Of a stretch of 44,697 bases of DNA, positions 44,406-44,697 are shown piece by piece (position 1 is the stretch's first letter; each line of letters starts with the position of its first letter). A program made the translations under genes and the position numbers. This DNA comes from Nitrosomonas sp. (lineage in GTDB: Bacteria > Pseudomonadota > Gammaproteobacteria > Burkholderiales > Nitrosomonadaceae). Location of the stretch: NCBI GenBank assembly GCA_017994575.1, contig JAGOKN010000015.1, positions 1-44,697 on the forward strand. Direction: 5' to 3'. Under the pieces are notes generated by a model that ran no database searches, was not told the DNA's origin, and worked only from the letters and a program-made list of their open reading frames with translations.

Positions 44406-44697
44406 TGAGGTATGCTGATTTTCAAGGAGTCCGAAGTTTCATAAAATGAAGCCATGAAATGGAGGATGAAGATGGAATTACCCCGCACCCAATATAGTCA
44501 GGAATTTCGGAAGGAATCAGTTAACTTTTTCAAAGAAAGTGGATTGACTCTGGTTGAAGCTGCAAAACGTCTGTCGTTACCCCAGGGGACACTAAAGAAT
44601 TGGGTTTATGCTGACAAACGAGGAGAACTCACTACAGTGTGCAAGCATCAGAAGCCGCTGACTGAACTTGAGTTAGAGCTATCCAGAGTTAAACGGG
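44406..44697 (+). mobile_element. IS3-family insertion sequence, left part
   Basis: The element begins with TGAGGTATGCTGATTTTC at 44406 and runs off the window. The boundary is supported by the inverted copy at 40764-40822, whose similarity stops at the same base. A 66-base leader precedes the orfA start, as usual for IS3 elements. The rest (orfB and right end) lies outside. Confidence 0.78.
44472..44697 (+). CDS. IS3-family transposase OrfA, N-terminal part (runs off window)
   Basis: The frame is open from ATG 44472 to the window edge (75 codons). GGAGG at 44461-44465 sits six bases upstream of this ATG; another in-frame ATG at 44466 is too close to it. The product starts MELPRTQYSQEFRKESVNFF and continues with a helix-turn-helix (LTLVEAAKRLSLPQGTLKNWV) then the Leu-rich start of a zipper (LTELELELSRVKR), the standard layout of IS3-group OrfA DNA-binding proteins. 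The full family length is about 90-100 aa before the programmed frameshift into orfB. Confidence 0.85.
   Translation, partial: MELPRTQYSQEFRKESVNFFKESGLTLVEAAKRLSLPQGTLKNWVYADKRGELTTVCKHQKPLTELELELSRVKR

Overview
This 44.7 kb window looks like chromosomal DNA of a betaproteobacterium. An ammonia-oxidiser-like (Nitrosomonadaceae) background is my best guess from the mix and style of the proteins: FadE/FadB/FadA, Ppx/Ppk, a Lys-tailed helix-hairpin-helix protein and many c-di-GMP and PAS modules. No rRNA, tRNA or amo/hao marker is present to prove it. By eye most of the window is near 48% GC. The last ~5 kb contains clearly GC-richer genes.

Layout: 1-3920 holds the 3' part of fadE, a long-chain acyl-CoA ligase and yajD. 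A 143-bp MITE-like repeat follows at 3926-4068. Then comes a 1064-aa RTX metalloprotease of the serralysin type (4386-7580) with its own promoter and terminator-like hairpin, and a small HhH protein with a Lys-rich tail. 8319-15792 is a polyphosphate neighbourhood (sixA-like, ppx, a membrane GGDEF-EAL protein, ppk1). 15968-20401 (minus strand) carries a PQQ-type sugar dehydrogenase, D-lactate dehydrogenase and a TonB-dependent receptor. 20572-23703 (plus strand) carries an SGNH hydrolase, a lipoprotein alpha/beta hydrolase, a cupin and an ArsC/Spx-like protein. 23880-27648 is a two-gene beta-oxidation operon (dehydrogenase/hydratase plus thiolase). 28009-37987 holds a DUF3422 membrane protein, sdaA, a five-PAS GGDEF-EAL protein, a TPMT-family methyltransferase, an unrecognised lipoprotein, a D-2-hydroxyacid dehydrogenase and an SMR transporter.

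From 37990 on, the window is accessory and scarred. It contains a remnant of a histidine-decarboxylase-like PLP enzyme, a second copy of the 143-bp MITE with its own target duplication, greB, and diverged 64-bp direct repeats. It also holds a frameshifted and truncated S-formylglutathione hydrolase, intact gfa, a solo 59-bp insertion-sequence end, a PoxB-type pyruvate oxidase, a second miniature element (110 bp, TTTGA on both sides), a glutathione-independent formaldehyde dehydrogenase, and the start of an IS3-family element. The solo end at 40764-40822 is an inverted copy of the end of that IS3-type element (57/59 identical), so poxB and fdhA lie between inverted IS ends like the cargo of a decayed composite transposon.

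Functional reading: fadE, acyl-CoA ligase, fadB-like and fadA genes make a complete fatty-acid beta-oxidation set in two loci. The accessory tail is a formaldehyde-handling island in which the glutathione route is partly broken (gfa intact, hydrolase dead) while the glutathione-independent route is intact behind a good sigma70-type promoter. In an organism whose monooxygenase co-oxidises C1 compounds this would be a useful acquired detoxification set, but that link is inference.
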